NCBI RefSeq assembly: GCF_000980895.1
Contig: NZ_LAZX01000094.1
Coordinates: forward strand, 186,001 to 250,000
Source: Sphingomonas sp. Ag1
GTDB taxonomy: Bacteria; Pseudomonadota; Alphaproteobacteria; Sphingomonadales; Sphingomonadaceae
Direction of reading: 5' to 3'
DNA: 64,000 nt
The notes under the pieces were generated by a model. That model did not search any database. It saw only the letters and a list, made by a program, of their open reading frames with translations, and had not been told where the DNA came from. Shown here one piece after another: positions 54,765 through 63,377 of this stretch (the stretch's first letter is position 1; each line of letters opens with the position of its first letter). Position numbers and translations under genes: made by a program.

Positions 54765-57050
54765 TCAGCCTATTTCGCGGCGCAGATCGGCGATGAGGCC
54801 GCCGGCCGTGAGGAGGCGCGGTTCCTCTTCATCAAGGATCGCCAGAAAGGCCGATCGCTTTGCGGCGGCGACCGTGCCCGGGCGGAGGCGGGCGGTGGCG
54901 GGCAGCGCGGACACGATGATGTCGATCATCCGCTCCGCGCCGTGCAGCCGGCCCCAGAGGTAATCATTCTCGCGGTAGCTGCGGCTGAAGAAGGCGCCGA
55001 AATTGCTGAACTGAATCCCCTTCAGCGTGGCCTCCGCACCGCCCTGGCGAATCGCGGTGCAATCATCGGGTGAGATGCGATCGACCTTGACCGGATCGAA
55101 CTCGTCCAGCCCCTCACCCTGAAGCAGCGGGAGGGTGGCGAGGTCGACATAAGGAAAGCCGAGATAGTGGAGAAGCAGGGTGCGGCGCAGCTGACGGGGA
55201 AGCTGCGCCAGCGCCTCGGCGACCCGTTCGTCCGTTTCATGATCGAGCCGGGTCAGGTCGAGAGAGGCGGCGAGATCGTCGAGCAGCGGGGATGCGTCCC
55301 CGCGCAGGCTGCGCACCGCGCCCCGCAGGGCACCATGCGCCTCGGGCGCCTTGCGGTGGAGATAGGCGCCGAGCGAATCGTAAATGGCGGTGCGCACGGG
55401 CGCCAGGACTGCCTCATCATGCTCCGCCTCCAGCTCGACCAACCGCCGCGCCAGCAAGCGCAGACGGCGGATGCGAAAGCCGATGTCGAAGGTGCGCAGG
55501 AAATCGATCGACGCAGCGCTGGAGGCATCGGAAGGGGCCGCCTCATCATAGCCGCGCGCATGCAGCGCGGCCTCGATCCGGCTGCGGATCCGCTGCCAGC
55601 GGTGTGGCCCAGGCTCGTCACCCGCGGCGTAGAGCAAGGCCGTCATCGTCTCGATCACGCCGGCGATCTTGAGGTGCGCATAGCCGGCATAGCTGAAGCC
55701 GGCCCGCTCCGCCGCTGCGATCTGCGCACGCCGGCGCCATACGACGAGACGCGCTGCGGTTGGCCGGTCCAGGAAGAACGTGCGCCCGAACAAGGCCTCG
55801 ACCGCTGCTTCGATTTCCGGCCGCACGGCATCAGTGATGGTGCGCATGCGGGCGATGCGCCGCGAGCGGGCGGCGAGCGCCTCCAGATTGTCGCGGATCG
55901 GCTGCTTTCGGGGCAGCTCGCTGATCGCGCCGAGGATCGTCTGGAAGAAGCCGGGTGGGCCTTCCGCCGGGCCGGTGAGCCTGAACTTCATGCCGGGCGA
56001 CGGATCAATATACACGAACCGGCGGTCCACCTCGCGCCGCGCGGGGCGGGCATCGAGTGCGTCGATCGCCGGACGGAACGGGGCATTCGCGAGGACCGAG
56101 CCGTCGATCAGCACCGCGGTATCCAGCGCGTGGGCGGCGGCCTGACGCGGCAGCACCCGCGTGAGAAACGCCCGGCGCCCGGGCCAGCGATCCTTGCGAT
56201 TGGCGAGCACCTGATCAAGCTCGGCCACGGTGAAGGCGGGAAAAGCGCCGGGAAAGCTTGAGGTGGCCCGCGCGGCGAAGGCAAGCTCGGGCGCGGCGGC
56301 CAAGGTCTCGATCGCATGGCCGTGATCGCTGAACGACAGCACGACGCGATGCTCGGTCTCCACTACCTCCGGCGGGGAGTGGAGCTGCAGCCGTTCGGGA
56401 TGGCCGTTGAAGTCGGTTACCGTCACGAACAGGTCGAGCGGCTGGCCCTCCGGCAGCAGGCGGGGGCCGCGCGGACCCGTTTCCATCGCCGCAAAGGCGT
56501 CCAGCAGCATGCCCGTGAAGCCGGGACCATCAAACGGCGGCTCGAACCAGCGCGAGCGGACGAAGTGCGACAGCTTTGCCCGCACCTCCTCGCGCGTTTG
56601 TTCGTCGAGATCGTCCAGTCCGTCGACACCGCGCCCGGCCGCCATCCAGGCGATCGGCAGCGCCCAAGCCTTGGAGAAGCGTGACACGGGCGCCGCGGCC
56701 GGCGCGATCAGTGCCTCCACATCGGCATTGTCGAGCCACAGGTCCGTCAGCGGGTCGAGCGATTGCCCGGCGCTCAGCGCCTGCGCGAGGAAGATGCCGT
56801 TGATCCCGCCGGCGCTGGCGCCTGCGATGATATCCGGCAAGATCCGCAGACGGATGCCGGTGGAGCGGGCGATCTCCGCCAGCAGCCCCTGGTAGACGCC
56901 GGCGGAACGATCCAGCGATCCCCCCGACTGGCTCGCCCGGCTCGCGCGCGCGACGTGCCATATCTCCTTGGTGATGCCGTGCATGTACACGGCAAGGCTG
57001 ATCCCGCCGTAGCAGACGAGCGCCAGCCGTAATTCCGAATCACGAATCAT
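54765..57050 (-). CDS. Patatin-like phospholipase family protein
   Basis: 761 residues. The patatin dyad is Ser79 in IIAGASAGGINGIF and Asp316 in VLIDGSVLANAPF. GGISLAVYMHG (15-25) near the start is the oxyanion region. The ~440-residue C-terminal part is the helical extension of the long bacterial patatin group (DUF3376-like), function unknown. Probably lipid acyl hydrolase in the cytoplasm or inner membrane face. Its ATG overlaps the stop of the endonuclease-like gene. Confidence 0.85.
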   Translation of the reverse strand: MIRDSELRLALVCYGGISLAVYMHGITKEIWHVARASRASQSGGSLDRSAGVYQGLLAEIARSTGIRLRILPDIIAGASAGGINGIFLAQALSAGQSLDPLTDLWLDNADVEALIAPAAAPVSRFSKAWALPIAWMAAGRGVDGLDDLDEQTREEVRAKLSHFVRSRWFEPPFDGPGFTGMLLDAFAAMETGPRGPRLLPEGQPLDLFVTVTDFNGHPERLQLHSPPEVVETEHRVVLSFSDHGHAIETLAAAPELAFAARATSSFPGAFPAFTVAELDQVLANRKDRWPGRRAFLTRVLPRQAAAHALDTAVLIDGSVLANAPFRPAIDALDARPARREVDRRFVYIDPSPGMKFRLTGPAEGPPGFFQTILGAISELPRKQPIRDNLEALAARSRRIARMRTITDAVRPEIEAAVEALFGRTFFLDRPTAARLVVWRRRAQIAAAERAGFSYAGYAHLKIAGVIETMTALLYAAGDEPGPHRWQRIRSRIEAALHARGYDEAAPSDASSAASIDFLRTFDIGFRIRRLRLLARRLVELEAEHDEAVLAPVRTAIYDSLGAYLHRKAPEAHGALRGAVRSLRGDASPLLDDLAASLDLTRLDHETDERVAEALAQLPRQLRRTLLLHYLGFPYVDLATLPLLQGEGLDEFDPVKVDRISPDDCTAIRQGGAEATLKGIQFSNFGAFFSRSYRENDYLWGRLHGAERMIDIIVSALPATARLRPGTVAAAKRSAFLAILDEEEPRLLTAGGLIADLRREIG

Positions 57051-57745
57051 GCGGCTTCGACGTCAGCCCAGATCGGCAGATGATCGCTCGCCTTGCGGGC
57101 GGCGGCGCTGCTGTGCACCCCGCAATCCATCACCTTCACGTCGCTTGATACCATGATCCTGTCCAGCCGCCCGATCGGACGCGTGGCATGGTAGCTGGGG
57201 CCGGTTTCGGCAAATACGAAATCGCGCCCGAAATCGCGGAGGCACCCGCCGGCGCGGGTCCATTCGTTCAGGTCACCCATCATCACGGTGGGCAATTGCT
57301 CGCTGCTGGCTGCCACATGGCTGAGGATTGCCGCGGCCTGCTTGCGCCGCCAGAGCCCCGACAGGTCGAGGTGCATGCCGACGCAGCGCCACACCCCGCC
57401 CTTGGCCAGCCGCACCTCGGTCACGATCGCGCCGCGCGGTTCGAGTGCGGGGAGGTGGATGACCTCGCAATCGACCACCTGCGATGACTTGCGAACGAGG
57501 AAGGCGTTGCCGTGCCAGCCCATCGATCCGGCCCGAACTCCGAAATCGACCGCCTTCCAGTCGCTATGCTCGTCCAGAAGATGCGGGGTGATCACCGCTG
57601 CCCGCGCGCCAAACCGCCGGTCCGCCTCTTGCAGGGCAATGACGTCCGCATCCAGTTCGTGCAGGACCTCCAGCACGCGTTCCGGGTTGCGGCGCCGGTC
57701 GGTGCCGATCGCCTTGCGCATGTTATAGCTTGCGATGCGGATCAT
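57047..57745 (-). CDS. Endonuclease/exonuclease/phosphatase-family protein
   Basis: 232 residues from ATG 57743-57745; a GTG eight codons upstream (57769) has the better placed purines, so the start is unsure. EEP fold: RIASYNMRKAI (about 3-13), DVIALQEAD (about 30-38, metal Glu), GDLNEWTR (about 157-164) and the C-terminal catalytic His in ASDHLPIWAD. Substrate may be nucleic acid, phospholipid head group or phosphoinositide; coupling to a patatin supports a lipid role. Confidence 0.85.
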   Translation of the reverse strand: MIRIASYNMRKAIGTDRRRNPERVLEVLHELDADVIALQEADRRFGARAAVITPHLLDEHSDWKAVDFGVRAGSMGWHGNAFLVRKSSQVVDCEVIHLPALEPRGAIVTEVRLAKGGVWRCVGMHLDLSGLWRRKQAAAILSHVAASSEQLPTVMMGDLNEWTRAGGCLRDFGRDFVFAETGPSYHATRPIGRLDRIMVSSDVKVMDCGVHSSAAARKASDHLPIWADVEAA

Positions 57746-57790
57746 TGCGTTCGTGGAACGCCCCTCCACCAGCGAGGTTGCGTCGGGAAA

Positions 57791-57866
57791 TGGTGCCGGT
57801 TGCAGGGATCGAACCCGCGACCTTCGGTTTACAAAACCGCTGCTCTACCAGCTGAGCTAAACCGGC
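57791..57866 (-). tRNA. tRNA-Thr (TGT)
   Basis: 76 bases on the minus strand with encoded CCA. Acceptor GCCGGTT / AACCGGC, D-arm GCTC...GAGC, anticodon loop TTTGTAA giving TGT, T-arm GCGGG TTCGATC CCTGC. The top pair of the anticodon stem is a G-A mismatch; otherwise it folds normally. Confidence 0.95.
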
Positions 57867-57884
57867 GTGTCGGCGCTCCATGCG

Positions 57885-58733
57885 TCAGGTGACGCCGAAG
57901 GTCCAGCCTTCGGTTTGTCGAACCTGAGCGTCGAGCCCGGGCGGGGCCCACAAGTCGGCTCGGTCTGCATCGGCGCGCAGCCAGGCGGCGCCCAGGATCG
58001 CGTCGGTCGAGTGATCGTCATACTGCGCCAGCGGGTCATGCGGGCGGCTGCCCAATTGCGCGAGCGCATCGTCCAATGAGACTGCATCGCGCAGCTTGCT
58101 GCGGCCGCGTGGCAGGCCGGCCGCGCGCGCCGCGATGGCGGTATAGATCTCGACCAGTACCGCGCCCTCATCAGGTTTCGAGTCGAACGGCCAGATCGCC
58201 AGCGCTCCGTCCAGATGGTGGAGCATCCGCATCCCCGCAAAGCTCGCCTTGGCGACCTGCGCCGCACCGATCGCATCATAGACCGTGGTCGGCTTGGTCG
58301 AACGATCGCCGGCCATCTCGCACGTGCGCCAGTGGAGGAACTGCGCCTTCGGTCCGTCAGCCGCGCCAAGATAGAAGTGGCGGCCTCGCCGTGCCTCCAG
58401 GAAGGAGGCCGCCCCCAGATCCTCATCGCTGCTTTGTTCGTCGACATAGGCCCACAGCGCGCGGGCCGTTTCGGTCCGGGTTTCGCCCGGCAGATGCGCG
58501 CTCCGCGCGAGGAAGGGCGCGGAGAAGCTGCAATCGATCCCGACAAGCAGTGGTTGGTGCGCATGATCGCGCAGCCAGGCGCAGACCTCCGTTCGCGACC
58601 ACCAGCGGCCGGACGGGGAGACAAGGCGAGGTGCCTCCTCGCCGGCCTGGCAGAGCGCAACGGCGATCCCCTTGTGGCGAGACCCCTTCGCCCCGGACCA
58701 GTCGATCGCCGCGAACTGACGAAAATGGGTCAG
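57885..58733 (-). CDS. Hypothetical RNase-H-fold-like protein read from a CTG start
   Basis: 282 residues if read from CTG 58731-58733. The whole frame is open from there to 57885, but it has no ATG, GTG or TTG before residue 140 (58316). GGAGG at 58742-58746 is exactly eight bases upstream of the CTG, an ideal ribosome-binding spacing. The N-terminus then reads LTHFRQFAAIDWSGAKGS, with a conserved-looking AIDWSG beta strand and Asp11 as in RNase-H-fold or DUF429-like proteins, then VGIDCSFSAPF (second acidic strand). Family not firmly recognised. 31 bases after the serine hydrolase stop, so probably in one operon with it. Confidence 0.75.
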   Translation of the reverse strand: MTHFRQFAAIDWSGAKGSRHKGIAVALCQAGEEAPRLVSPSGRWWSRTEVCAWLRDHAHQPLLVGIDCSFSAPFLARSAHLPGETRTETARALWAYVDEQSSDEDLGAASFLEARRGRHFYLGAADGPKAQFLHWRTCEMAGDRSTKPTTVYDAIGAAQVAKASFAGMRMLHHLDGALAIWPFDSKPDEGAVLVEIYTAIAARAAGLPRGRSKLRDAVSLDDALAQLGSRPHDPLAQYDDHSTDAILGAAWLRADADRADLWAPPGLDAQVRQTEGWTFGVT

Positions 58734-58764
58734 CGCCGCCGCCTCCGAGCGGTACAGACGCCCA

Positions 58765-60240
58765 TCATTTCAGGTTCCGGATCACGTCAGCGGTAAAGCG
58801 GGCGATGTCGAAACGGGCGTTGGTGGGGTCCTCACCGCGGCGGACGATTACCAGCTTCTCCGACGGGACCACCATCACATATTGCCCGCGATTGCCCTGC
58901 GCCGAATAGCTGCCTGCGGGTAGGCCCTGCGCCGGTCCGAACAGCCACATGGTGGCGCCATAGCCGGGGCCATCGGCGGGCTGCGGGCCGCTGGCTGTCG
59001 TCATGTAGCGCATCCAGCCCTCCGGCAGCAGGCGCTTGCCCTGCCAGACGCCGTCCTGCAGCCAGAACTGCCCCAACCGCGCAAGGTCGCGAGCGGTGGT
59101 ATAGACCTGGCTGGAGAGGATCAGATTGCCTTGCCAATCGGTCCCGGCCGTCGTGTGTTTCATGCCGAGGGGGGTGAACAGCTGCGACGGCCAGGCGGCG
59201 TAGCGCGTATCATTGTTCATCGCGGCGCGGATAGCGCGCGCCGCCAGCATGATGTCGTTGTTGGCATAGCGGAAGCGCGTGCCCGGCTTCACCTCCAGCG
59301 GCCAGCCGGTCGCCTGTTCGGTGACGGTGGTGCCGCCGAAATAGATCGCATCGGTGCGATTGCCGTAATGATCGGAATGGAGACCCGACGACATGCGAAG
59401 GAGCTGGTCCAGCGTGATCGCGCGGCGCGGATCGGCGGGGTGGCTCCATTCGGGAATAGGCGCGGGCTTGCGCGGGTCGATCTTCAGGTCCCGCACCGCC
59501 ATGCCGGCCAATGTGCCCGCAATACTCTTCGCCACCGACCAGGTGCGGTTGGAAGTGAACGGGCCGAAGCCGTCCGCGTAACGCTCCGCCACGATTCGCC
59601 CATCGTGCAGCACGACGATCCCGACCGTCTCGCCCTTGTAGGTGCTGCGGTCGAAGGCACGCGCGACGGTCTGTGCCAGCGCGGGGCGTGGGCGCGGCGC
59701 GATGCCCGAGTCGCCGAGCGGCCACGGCCGTGAGTCCCCCGGCAGTGGCAGCGAGGCGGCGAGCGGTGTTGCCGGCCACGGCGCAACGACGCGGCCGATC
59801 GGCTGGAGGACGCAGCCGGTGCGCGGCGACCAATCCGCGCGCCGTGGGGGCAGATCGGTGGCGAAGGCAACCTGAACACTGCGGTTGGGACGGTCGATCG
59901 TGGCGCGCAGGCGCGGGAGCAGCGGCTGATATTCCGGGTAGATCCCGCGGAGCTCGAGCGCCTCGACCTGCGCCTCCGTCCGGCCGGCGGCGATCACCCC
60001 TTCGCACAGTGCAAGCGCCTTGTAGCCCGCCGCAATCGCCTCCTGATAGGCGGTGGAGGTTTGCGCGCCGATGACCTGAGCGCCGGCGGTGGTTGGCGCA
60101 GCCGATGCGATCGTCGCCCCGATCAGCGCGGCGACTATGCCGTGGGTGCGCGCCCGCTTGCCGCAGGCTGCGCCGGCGGTGAGCCGCCGTGCTTGTGCAG
60201 TCGACCTGAACCTGTTCCCGATGTCACCCCTGATGCCCAC
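58765..60240 (-). CDS. Exported serine hydrolase (beta-lactamase/penicillin-binding class C fold)
   Basis: 491 residues from the farthest ATG; a start near residue 25-35 is possible, because the hydrophobic signal is at about 35-55 (GIVAALIGATIASAAPTTAG). Nucleophile Ser235 and Lys238 (WSVAKSIAG), Tyr in FRYANNDIMLA (about 323). C-terminal HTG-like loop replaced by RGQYVMVVPSEKLVIV. Periplasmic DD-peptidase- or esterase-like. About 180 residues between signal and nucleophile are unassigned, longer than usual. Upstream of the CTG-start gene. Confidence 0.85.
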   Translation of the reverse strand: MGIRGDIGNRFRSTAQARRLTAGAACGKRARTHGIVAALIGATIASAAPTTAGAQVIGAQTSTAYQEAIAAGYKALALCEGVIAAGRTEAQVEALELRGIYPEYQPLLPRLRATIDRPNRSVQVAFATDLPPRRADWSPRTGCVLQPIGRVVAPWPATPLAASLPLPGDSRPWPLGDSGIAPRPRPALAQTVARAFDRSTYKGETVGIVVLHDGRIVAERYADGFGPFTSNRTWSVAKSIAGTLAGMAVRDLKIDPRKPAPIPEWSHPADPRRAITLDQLLRMSSGLHSDHYGNRTDAIYFGGTTVTEQATGWPLEVKPGTRFRYANNDIMLAARAIRAAMNNDTRYAAWPSQLFTPLGMKHTTAGTDWQGNLILSSQVYTTARDLARLGQFWLQDGVWQGKRLLPEGWMRYMTTASGPQPADGPGYGATMWLFGPAQGLPAGSYSAQGNRGQYVMVVPSEKLVIVRRGEDPTNARFDIARFTADVIRNLK

Positions 60241-60282
60241 GTGCGACTTCCTCCGCCTGTTTCAGCATCGCTATTAGGCGCA

Positions 60283-61596
60283 TCAACGATCGTCTGTCTC
60301 GCCCCGGGAGCGACGCGCCTGCCAGAACGCCAGCCGCTTGCGTACGTCGCGCTCAAACCCGCGTTCATTGGGGCGATAGAGCGGCTCGCGCGGCCCGGCG
60401 GCAATCTCGTCCGGGAAGAACTCCTGGCCCGAAAAGGCATCGGGCTGATCGTGATCGTAGCGGTAGCCCGCGCCATAGCCGTGCTCCTTCATCAGCGCGG
60501 TCGGCGCGTTCAGGATGTGCTTGGGCGGGGGGAGCGAACCAGTACGGCGCGCAAGATCGGTGGCGCGGCCAAAGGCGAGGTAGGAAGCGTTCGATTTCGG
60601 CGCGGTCGCGACGTAATTGATCGCTTGCGCCAGGAACAGCCGCCCCTCGGGCCAGCCAATCCTTTCAAACGCCTGCCACGCCGTCAGCACCTGCACCAGC
60701 GCCTGGGGATCCGCCATGCCGATATCCTCAGAGGCGGCGCAGGCAAGGCGGCGGAACAGCACCGCCGGATCCTCGCCGCCGTTGGTCATCCGCGCCGCCC
60801 AGTAGAGTGCAGCATCCGCGTCGCTGCCGCGCAGGCTTTTGTGGAAGCAGCTGAGCAGATTGTAATGTTCCTCCTGCCCCTTGTCGTAGAGCGGTGCGCG
60901 GCGAAGCGCGAAGGCGGCGAGGGCGGCCGGATGCAGCTGCTCCTTCTCATCCAATGTGAGAAGATCCTCGCAAATGCCCAGCATGTAGCGCGCATCTCCG
61001 TCGGCCATGTCGACCAGCACGTCGCGCGCCGCAGCATCGAGCGGCAGGGCGCGTCCGATCAGCCGCTCCGCACGCGCCAGCACCTGCGACAGCGCTGGCG
61101 TGTCGAGGCGATTGAGCGTCAGCACCTTGGCACGGGAAAGAAGCGCGGAGACGAGGCTGAAGCTCGGGTTCTCGGTCGTCGCGCCGATCAGGACGAAGGT
61201 GCCGTCCTCGATCGCCGGCAGCATCGCGTCCTGCACCGGGCGCGAAAAGCGGTGAAGCTCATCGATGAAAACCGCCGTCGACCGTCCGCTGATCGCACGC
61301 AGATCAGCGGCGGCCGCGATCGCCTTTCGGAGGTCAACGATCCCTGTCGACACCGCAGACAGCTGGATGAACTCATAGCCCGTCTCACGCGCGATCAGGC
61401 GGGCGATGGTGGTCTTGCCGACACCGGGCGGCCCCCACAGGACGAAAGAGGACAACCGCTTCGCCTGCACCATGCGCCCGAGCGGCGCGGTCGGCGCCAG
61501 CAGATGATCCTGGCCGATGACGTCGGACAGCCGCGCAGGACGAAGCTCCTCTGCCAGGGGCTTGCGGACCGTCGTCTGAAACAGCGAGTCGGTCAC
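60283..61596 (-). CDS. rarA: RarA/MgsA AAA+ ATPase (replication-associated recombination)
   Basis: 437 residues. Walker A in WGPPGVGKTTIARLIARE (about 54-71), Walker B in TAVFIDELHRFSRPVQDAML (about 105-124), sensor GATTENPSFSLVSALLSRA. The C-terminal helical part has DGDARYMLGICEDLL and LDLARRTGSLPPPKHI. Wss1/MgsA tetramer acting at stalled forks with SSB. Monocistronic by spacing. Confidence 0.95.
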   Translation of the reverse strand: MTDSLFQTTVRKPLAEELRPARLSDVIGQDHLLAPTAPLGRMVQAKRLSSFVLWGPPGVGKTTIARLIARETGYEFIQLSAVSTGIVDLRKAIAAAADLRAISGRSTAVFIDELHRFSRPVQDAMLPAIEDGTFVLIGATTENPSFSLVSALLSRAKVLTLNRLDTPALSQVLARAERLIGRALPLDAAARDVLVDMADGDARYMLGICEDLLTLDEKEQLHPAALAAFALRRAPLYDKGQEEHYNLLSCFHKSLRGSDADAALYWAARMTNGGEDPAVLFRRLACAASEDIGMADPQALVQVLTAWQAFERIGWPEGRLFLAQAINYVATAPKSNASYLAFGRATDLARRTGSLPPPKHILNAPTALMKEHGYGAGYRYDHDQPDAFSGQEFFPDEIAAGPREPLYRPNERGFERDVRKRLAFWQARRSRGETDDR

Positions 61597-61758
61597 TGGC
61601 GGGCCGTCCCGCGCAAAGACACTGCGGCGGCGTTCAGGCTGTGCGGGGGAGGGCCGTCAACCGGCCGGTAAGATGCGGGCATCAGCGCAAGATAGGCGCG
61701 CTGCAGCGACTTCCTACCCTGCCGCAACAAGCCCTGGCCTGGTCACCACCCGCGTCCC

Positions 61759-62370
61759 TCATTCCTGCGGCGGGATCGTGTCGGGAATGTTGCCCGCCTG
61801 CAGCCCGTGACGCATCAGCATCGGCACGTTGGCGATGGCAAAGATCATGGTCAGCGGGATCGCGCCCCACAGCTTGAAGCCGACCCAGAAATCCGTGCTG
61901 GTCGACCGCCAGACCGCCTCGTTCAGCACGGCCATGAACAGGAAGAAGATCACCCAGTTGCGGGTCAGCTTGCGCCATCCGTCCGCCGTCAGCCCCGGAT
62001 AGGCGCTTTCCAGCAGAAGCTGCAGCAGCGGGCGGCCGGTGGCGAGCCCGAAGCCGAGCACGGCGGCGAAGATCGCATAGACGAACGTCGGCTTCATCTT
62101 GATGAAGCGTTCGTCCTGGAACCAGATCGTCAGGCCGCCGAACACGATCACCAGCGCGCCGGAGATCAGCAGCATCGGCGGAATGTGGCGCGTCTTCCAC
62201 CACGAAATGCCGAGCGCCACCGCCATGGCGATCATGAACGCGGCGGTCGCCGCGAGAATGCGTGCAATCGCGGGCCCGGGCGCAAGGAAATTGACCGCGA
62301 AAAAGACGATCAACGGCCCGTAATCGAGCGCGAGCCGCAGGCCCGAGGTGTTTTTGGTTTCGGTACTCAC
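61759..62370 (-). CDS. yciB: YciB/IspZ inner-membrane septation-associated protein
   Basis: 203 residues with about five membrane helices. LALDYGPLIVFFAVNFLAPG at the start, TIWFQDERFIKMKPTFVYAI and FFLFMAVLNEAVWRSTSTDF are family marks (FNExVWR). YciB proteins help envelope integrity and intracellular septation. Directly after ftsY in the conserved alphaproteobacterial order. Confidence 0.93.
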   Translation of the reverse strand: MSTETKNTSGLRLALDYGPLIVFFAVNFLAPGPAIARILAATAAFMIAMAVALGISWWKTRHIPPMLLISGALVIVFGGLTIWFQDERFIKMKPTFVYAIFAAVLGFGLATGRPLLQLLLESAYPGLTADGWRKLTRNWVIFFLFMAVLNEAVWRSTSTDFWVGFKLWGAIPLTMIFAIANVPMLMRHGLQAGNIPDTIPPQE

Positions 62371-62444
62371 CAGTTACTCCGCTGGTCGGGCCGCCCGTGA
62401 ACGAGCGGCCGCGGCTCAACAATTGGTCTGACGCGAACGGTCGA

Positions 62445-63377
62445 TCAGCGTGCTTGATCCACGCCCGCGATGATCCGGCTGACTTCATGCGCGTCGAACG
62501 GGCGCAGGTCGTTCATCGACTCGCCGACGCCAATTGCGTGGATCGGCAGGCCATAACGTTCAGCCGCCGCCACCAGAACGCCGCCGCGCGCGGTGCCGTC
62601 CAACTTGGTCATCACCAGCCCGGTGACGCCCGCGACTTCTTTGAACACCTCGATCTGGCTCAGCGCATTCTGGCCCGTCGTGGCGTCGAGCACCAGCACC
62701 ACGTCGTGCGGAGAGGCCGGGTTGATGCGGCCAAGGACGCGGCGGATTTTGGCCAGTTCGTCCATCAGCTCGCGCTTGTTCTGCAGTCGTCCCGCGGTGT
62801 CGACGATCAGCACGTCGATGCCCGTCTCGGTGGCTTTCTTCACTGCGTCCCACACCACGCCGGCCGCGTCGCCGCCCTCCGGACCGGTCACGATCGGCAC
62901 GCCGATCCGCTCCGCCCAGGTCGCGAGCTGGCCGATCGCCGCGGCGCGGAACGTGTCGCCTGCCGCGAGCATCACGCCATAATCCTGCTCCATGAACAGG
63001 TGCGCGAGCTTCGCGATGGTGGTGGTCTTTCCCGATCCGTTGACGCCGATCACCAGTACCACCTGCGGCCGCGGAAAAGCGTCGATCTCCAGTGGCTTGG
63101 CGACCTTTTCTAGAACCTTTTCGACCTCCTCGGCGACGACGAGGCGGATGCCCAGTTCCTCCATGTTCCGCTCATAGCTGCCCTCGGCAAGCCGGGCGCG
63201 GATGCGGGCGGCGGTTTCCGGGCCGAGATCCGACGCGATCAGCGCCTCTTCGATCTCGTCCAGCGTCGCATCGTCCAGCCGGGCCGTTCCCAGCCCGGCA
63301 AGGTTGCCGACCAGCCGGTCTGACGTACGGCGAAATCCGCCCAGGAGCTTGTCGTGCCAGGATCGGTTGTCGGTCAT
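62445..63377 (-). CDS. ftsY: Signal recognition particle receptor FtsY
   Basis: 310 residues, only the NG GTPase core; the acidic A domain of enteric FtsY is missing, as usual in this class. G1 VIGVNGSGKTTTIAKLAHL (about 109-127), G3 DTAGRLQNKRELMDELAKI (about 192-210), G4 VMTKLDGTARGGVLVAAAE (about 256-274). Docks SRP-ribosome complexes at the membrane. Start overlaps the mtaB stop (ATGA). Confidence 0.97.
   Translation of the reverse strand: MTDNRSWHDKLLGGFRRTSDRLVGNLAGLGTARLDDATLDEIEEALIASDLGPETAARIRARLAEGSYERNMEELGIRLVVAEEVEKVLEKVAKPLEIDAFPRPQVVLVIGVNGSGKTTTIAKLAHLFMEQDYGVMLAAGDTFRAAAIGQLATWAERIGVPIVTGPEGGDAAGVVWDAVKKATETGIDVLIVDTAGRLQNKRELMDELAKIRRVLGRINPASPHDVVLVLDATTGQNALSQIEVFKEVAGVTGLVMTKLDGTARGGVLVAAAERYGLPIHAIGVGESMNDLRPFDAHEVSRIIAGVDQAR

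Noticed and set aside
57512..57892. 126-codon plus-strand frame ending in a peptide like RLQGSNPRPSVYKTAALPA
   Set aside because: This is the antisense of tRNA-Thr, a known annotation artefact, plus antisense of the endonuclease-like gene.
61597..61758. Gene between rarA and yciB
   Set aside because: 162 bases with no start plus ribosome-binding site and no stable terminator; treated as spacer.
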